DNA of 64,000 nt from Poronia punctata (Eukaryota; Ascomycota; Sordariomycetes; Xylariales; Xylariaceae): positions 31,609-95,608 of the forward strand of contig MU401609.1 in assembly GCA_022579005.1 (NCBI GenBank). The letters run 5' to 3'. The first letter of the stretch is position 1. Each line of letters opens with the position of its first letter. Of this stretch, positions 60,760 to 64,000 are shown in pieces. Both the position numbers and the translations under genes were made by a program. Below the pieces are notes generated by a model that made no database searches, was not told the DNA's origin, and worked only from the letters and a program-made list of their open reading frames with translations.

Positions 60760-62388
60760 ATGACAGTTGATCCAACCCACCTTGGTCCCGCTAGACACAC
60801 GATGGCACAACACGGCTTCAGCCACTTCGGTGGCGGGCACAGCAACGGTGGAAGCGTCGACCCAAACGAACTGGCTACGGGCGCTTTCGGTACTTCATAT
60901 TCGAATAACTTCAGCGGCAGTAACAACGCCTCGAATGGCTTCTTCCATGACGATGAGCTTCTCGATACGCTTGGTACACCGACGGATCGCATACCCAACC
61001 AGTCCAACATGCACAACCAAGGCCAGGATTTTGGTGGCGTGAACGATGTCAATATGGGCTTCGGCATCTACACCCCACAACCCAACAATGCAGGTTTGCA
61101 AATGGATCAATCGCACATCAACGGGTACTCCCACACTCCCGAGGGCGACCCTATCCAGAGTCCCTTTGTGCACAGTTTCAACCAGCCATTCCGACAAATC
61201 CAACATCAACATGCTCAGTCTTTCGGCAACTCGCTGCAGTCGCCTGTTTCATATTCCGGTTCGCCTCTGGCAGGCTCCGATATGAACCACGACGGCGCAG
61301 ATCCCAATTATCTCAACACCAAATCTCATACTCAGATGCCCCAGGGCATGCAGCGCAAAGCCTCGAGCACAAGAAGCCCGCTGACTAACAAGGCTGGTGC
61401 CGCCATGGCGTCGTTATCGATAAACAACCACCGCGAGTCGAATGGGGGGTTTGGCGCCCAACCGATCCGGACACCCGGCGGTCATCATGAAAGGTCGCCA
61501 TCTGCCCAGTGGATGCATACCCCCAACAGCTTGTCATCCTTTCCCGGATCCGGCTTCTCTTCCCCGTTGCAACATGGTTTGCAAAATGCCCAGATCACCG
61601 ACGTGTTGCTGAAAGGCGGCACCTCGATGCCAGCAAAACTCAACAATCCCAACGCCGTGTCATCACAAGAAATGAAGAGGAAGCGACGCCGCGAGTCCCA
61701 CAACCTAGTCGAACGTAGGCGCAGGGACAATATCAACGAAAGGATTCAAGACCTTAGCAAGCTAGTCCCCAGTCACAGGCTCGAGGACGAAAAGATACGC
61801 AAGATGATACAGAATGGAACGCCTGTATCTCCGAGCCTGACTGGAATCGCTAGCCCCGGACAGGCGACATCAGGCTTGGCTGGGCCCGGTGCCAAACGAG
61901 CTACCGGCGCGGGTAATATCACGACTGGTCTCCCACTCGAAGACAAGGACAAGGGTCCCAACAAGGGCGACATACTTAACGGGTCGGTCAGCTGGACCAG
62001 AGATCTGATGTGGATGCTCCATCTCAAGCTCCAACAACAGGAAGAGCTCATCAACGCCATTGTCGAACTTGGCGGCACAGTCCCCTTCTCCATCTCTGAT
62101 GATGAGAAACGGATGCAGACCGAGTTGAGCGAGGCTTGGTCTAAGAACGAACCCCACACGTTTGCGTATAGCCGATACGCAGGATCCGGACTGCGTGTGC
62201 CTCAACATACAGACTACAAGGGGGATTCCCTCGATGGTGCTGAGCCAACCTCACTTTCAATCAGCCCCGAAGACCTGGGCCATGATATAGATGATAATGC
62301 CGTCTTCTGGGAACATGATGAAGACGGAAGTGGCCCCGCTACTGCCAACTTCAAGGAGGAGGACGAATACATGGACTTTGAGACATGA
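60760..62388 (+). CDS. bHLH transcription factor (fungal Rtg3-like, E-box binding)
   Basis: A single-exon gene of 542 residues. The first 300 residues are Asn/Gln/Ser/Gly/His-rich, as in activation regions. The basic region starts with KRKRRRESHNLVERRRR at about 306-322; H314, E318 and R322 are the three residues that define class-B bHLH factors recognising CACGTG. Helix 1 is DNINERIQDLSKLVP. Helix 2 resumes only at about residue 401 (NKGDILNGSVSWTRDLMW), so the loop is some 60 residues of Gly/Ala/Thr/Pro-rich sequence. A heptad-like stretch, LHLKLQQQEELINAIVEL, may act as a short zipper. The C-terminus is acidic. Yeast Rtg3 is a retrograde-signalling factor; other filamentous fungi carry this long-loop type, but the target genes here are unknown. 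The start is uncertain: an alternative ATG lies 14 codons downstream (MAQHGFSHFGGG). Confidence 0.87.
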   Translation: MTVDPTHLGPARHTMAQHGFSHFGGGHSNGGSVDPNELATGAFGTSYSNNFSGSNNASNGFFHDDELLDTLGTPTDRIPNQSNMHNQGQDFGGVNDVNMGFGIYTPQPNNAGLQMDQSHINGYSHTPEGDPIQSPFVHSFNQPFRQIQHQHAQSFGNSLQSPVSYSGSPLAGSDMNHDGADPNYLNTKSHTQMPQGMQRKASSTRSPLTNKAGAAMASLSINNHRESNGGFGAQPIRTPGGHHERSPSAQWMHTPNSLSSFPGSGFSSPLQHGLQNAQITDVLLKGGTSMPAKLNNPNAVSSQEMKRKRRRESHNLVERRRRDNINERIQDLSKLVPSHRLEDEKIRKMIQNGTPVSPSLTGIASPGQATSGLAGPGAKRATGAGNITTGLPLEDKDKGPNKGDILNGSVSWTRDLMWMLHLKLQQQEELINAIVELGGTVPFSISDDEKRMQTELSEAWSKNEPHTFAYSRYAGSGLRVPQHTDYKGDSLDGAEPTSLSISPEDLGHDIDDNAVFWEHDEDGSGPATANFKEEDEYMDFET

Positions 62389-63336
62389 GTATCTTTATCC
62401 TGTCCTGTCTCCTATGTATCAATTCGGCAGTATGCGTTTTGTCTCGAAGCGCCTATTCCCTTGGATTTTCACCTTGAGCATTTTATCATGATGCGCACCG
62501 CAACCCTATGGCTTTTAAGTAGGGTTCTTTTTGGGCATTTTCACAGGCGGCAAGGCATTCATATTCATTGCATTGATAAGGTCGTTTTGGCGCGTGTCTG
62601 GGTCTGGGTCTGGGTCTGGGTCTGGGTCTTGGCTTGGGTTTAGGTCTAGGTCTGGTTCCAATGACGAGAATGGCACTGGATTTGAAGGAGGAAAGGATCT
62701 GTGCTTTTTTGTTTTTTGTTTTTTGCTCTGTTTCTTTGCTGTCTCTTTCCCTCTACCCCTTAAGCCCCTGACAAGGTTTAAGGGAACGATCCTTGTGGGC
62801 TCTCTCCTTGACTTCTCCCTTTTTTGTCATCTGAGCATTTCCCTGGCAAGACCGGAAGAGGCGTGAATTTCATTCCATGATACCTGGGGACCACGGAGTT
62901 TCTTGGCAGGGGCATATATTATGGAGGCACGGGGGCGTTCCCTCTGCCCCCTTGAATGTTTTCTCTTTTTTCCCTCTTTCTTTAGGCATACTTCTTCTTC
63001 ACCAGATTCTACTGTTATCATATACTAAGCCATGTAGCATGCCGTTGTCACAGGTGATTCTGGCTGGCATTATAATCAATCCTGTAGCGGCTCCCTTTGG
63101 AAGGGACTGCACGTTCAAGAACAATTCAAATATAATATATGAATCAAGCAAATTTCCGGTGCCCGGCTTTCAGATCTTGTGTAAAAATCAACAAACAATT
63201 GGCATCCAATAATAAACTCCTTTTATAGAAGCTAAAAGTAAAGTATAAAGTACCCCTTTTCCTGTCAAGGTAATTTGATATTATTTCGAACCGGACAAAA
63301 GTTTCATGACTGTAATAAAAAACAATAAACAGAGAC
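62389..63336. other. Convergent intergenic region between bHLH and NPR3-like genes
   Basis: Both neighbours end here, so it contains two 3' untranslated regions. AATAAA-like motifs occur near 63209 and 63325. No gene is seen. Confidence 0.6.
62595..62630 (+). repeat. (GTCTGG)n hexanucleotide repeat
   Basis: About five tandem GTCTGG units, then degenerate copies up to about 62656. It lies in the presumed 3' untranslated region of the bHLH gene. Confidence 0.85.
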
Positions 63337-63907
63337 CTAAAAATGGCGAACACAGATCAAATGTTCGCTCATAGCCGTCATAAGAGCCCAGGCCTCCTTC
63401 CTCTTCTTAATCTTCATCTTATCCCCCCCTCTTCCTCCCTCACTACTAGTAGTATTATCGGCAACGTCGCCAGCTAATCCAAGCACGACGCGCTCGAGCG
63501 CGGAGCGACCATTGAAATACTTCCAAAACACGGGCCAAGCGGCGCGGACTTTTGGGTCGGTGAACCGTCGTCCGATGGCGGATAAGTAGAGACTGTCTTT
63601 ACCGGTGGCGCGTCGGGCGTCGACGATGATGTAGGGGGATAGATGGGCGAGATGCGGGGCGTTGTTGAGGGATGGGTGAGGAGTCGCGACGGGGAGAGGT
63701 TTTCGGCTGAAGGCCGTGCTGCGCTCGTACGCGGCTCGGGCTTCCTTGTCCGCGATGCGGCTGAGGCGGGCGGCGAGGGCGAATCGCTCGCCTTCTGTCT
63801 GGGTTGCTGTTGGTGGGGAGGGGGATGCGGATGGGGGTTCGCTGGGAGAGGGCGTTATTGTGTCTGGGGGAGGGGAGGTTTCTATGGTTGGGATGGAGAA
63901 GGACGGG

Positions 63908-63999
<92 letters not shown>

Positions 64000-64000
64000 G
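63337..64000 (-). CDS. Probable NPR3 (GATOR1/SEACIT subunit), C-terminal part
   Basis: A partial gene, open from the right window edge to a TAG at 63337; at least 220 residues are visible. NPR3 with NPR2 and DEPDC5/Iml1 restrains TORC1 when amino acids are scarce. Reading leftward, the protein has a run of about 30 Asn (AAC codons), then a Pro/Ser-rich linker, then a helical stretch (RFALAARLSRIADKEARAAYE). The C-terminal block has LAHLSPYIIVDARRATGKDS, YLSAIGRRF, AWPVFWKYFNGRSALERVV, and a final KRKEAWALMTAMSEHLICVRHF. I recognise this pattern as the C-terminal module of fungal Npr3 from memory, so the name is moderately certain. A Gly/Ser/Asp-rich insertion (GDVADNTTSSEGGRGGDK) interrupts the module. 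It is convergent with the bHLH gene. Confidence 0.62.
63907..64000. repeat. (GTT)n trinucleotide repeat, poly-Asn coding
   Basis: At least 31 GTT units without interruption up to the window edge. In the minus-strand frame of the NPR3-like gene they read as AAC, encoding poly-asparagine. Confidence 0.93.

Overview
The window comes from a filamentous ascomycete (Pezizomycotina, most likely a sordariomycete). The reasons are the short GT-AG introns with CTAAC-type branch sites, the fungal gene families present, the DUF3824 protein, and long AT-only tracts that look like repeat-induced point mutation (RIP) of transposons. No family or genus can be named from this sequence alone.

Layout. 1-10.27 kb holds no recognisable gene; it is microsatellite-rich DNA full of TACCTA/TAGGTA motifs. 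10.27-25.62 kb is a housekeeping cluster: Prp31 (minus) and Clf1/Syf3 (plus), two spliceosome subunits placed head to head across 662 bp; then, both on the minus strand, an RS-rich DUF3824 protein and a three-exon La-motif (LARP/Sro9-like) RNA-binding protein. 25.6-30.1 kb is intergenic, with debris that resembles the end region of a DNA transposon.

30.11-45.13 kb is a 15-kb AT-rich block that resolves into two nested LTR retrotransposons. The outer element has 228-bp LTRs and target duplication GTAAT. The inner element (35,217-41,673) has LTRs of 298 and 299 bp and target duplication GTTAC. Both are wrecked by C-to-T and G-to-A transitions and no open frame of 60 codons or more survives. 45.14-47.83 kb is a small normal-GC island with one intact four-exon gene, SFT2 (Golgi/endosome traffic). 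47.84-54.35 kb is a second AT-rich block, best read as a RIP-mutated non-LTR retrotransposon on the minus strand: a 13-bp target duplication, a (TTAA)n tail and a hairpin just inside its 3' end. 54.4-60.7 kb is intergenic and leader DNA.

60.76-62.39 kb is a bHLH transcription factor of the Rtg3-like fungal type. It converges on a partial minus-strand gene that runs off the right edge, probably NPR3 (GATOR1/SEACIT), whose poly-Asn tract is the (GTT)n repeat at the window end. The gene set is RNA processing, RNA binding, vesicle traffic and nutrient signalling. It is core cell biology rather than a biosynthetic or defence cluster, and I found no convincing new multi-gene system. The most informative content is the transposon archaeology: the paired LTRs record the mutation process directly. 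All coordinates, exon joins and repeat boundaries were read by eye from the sequence.
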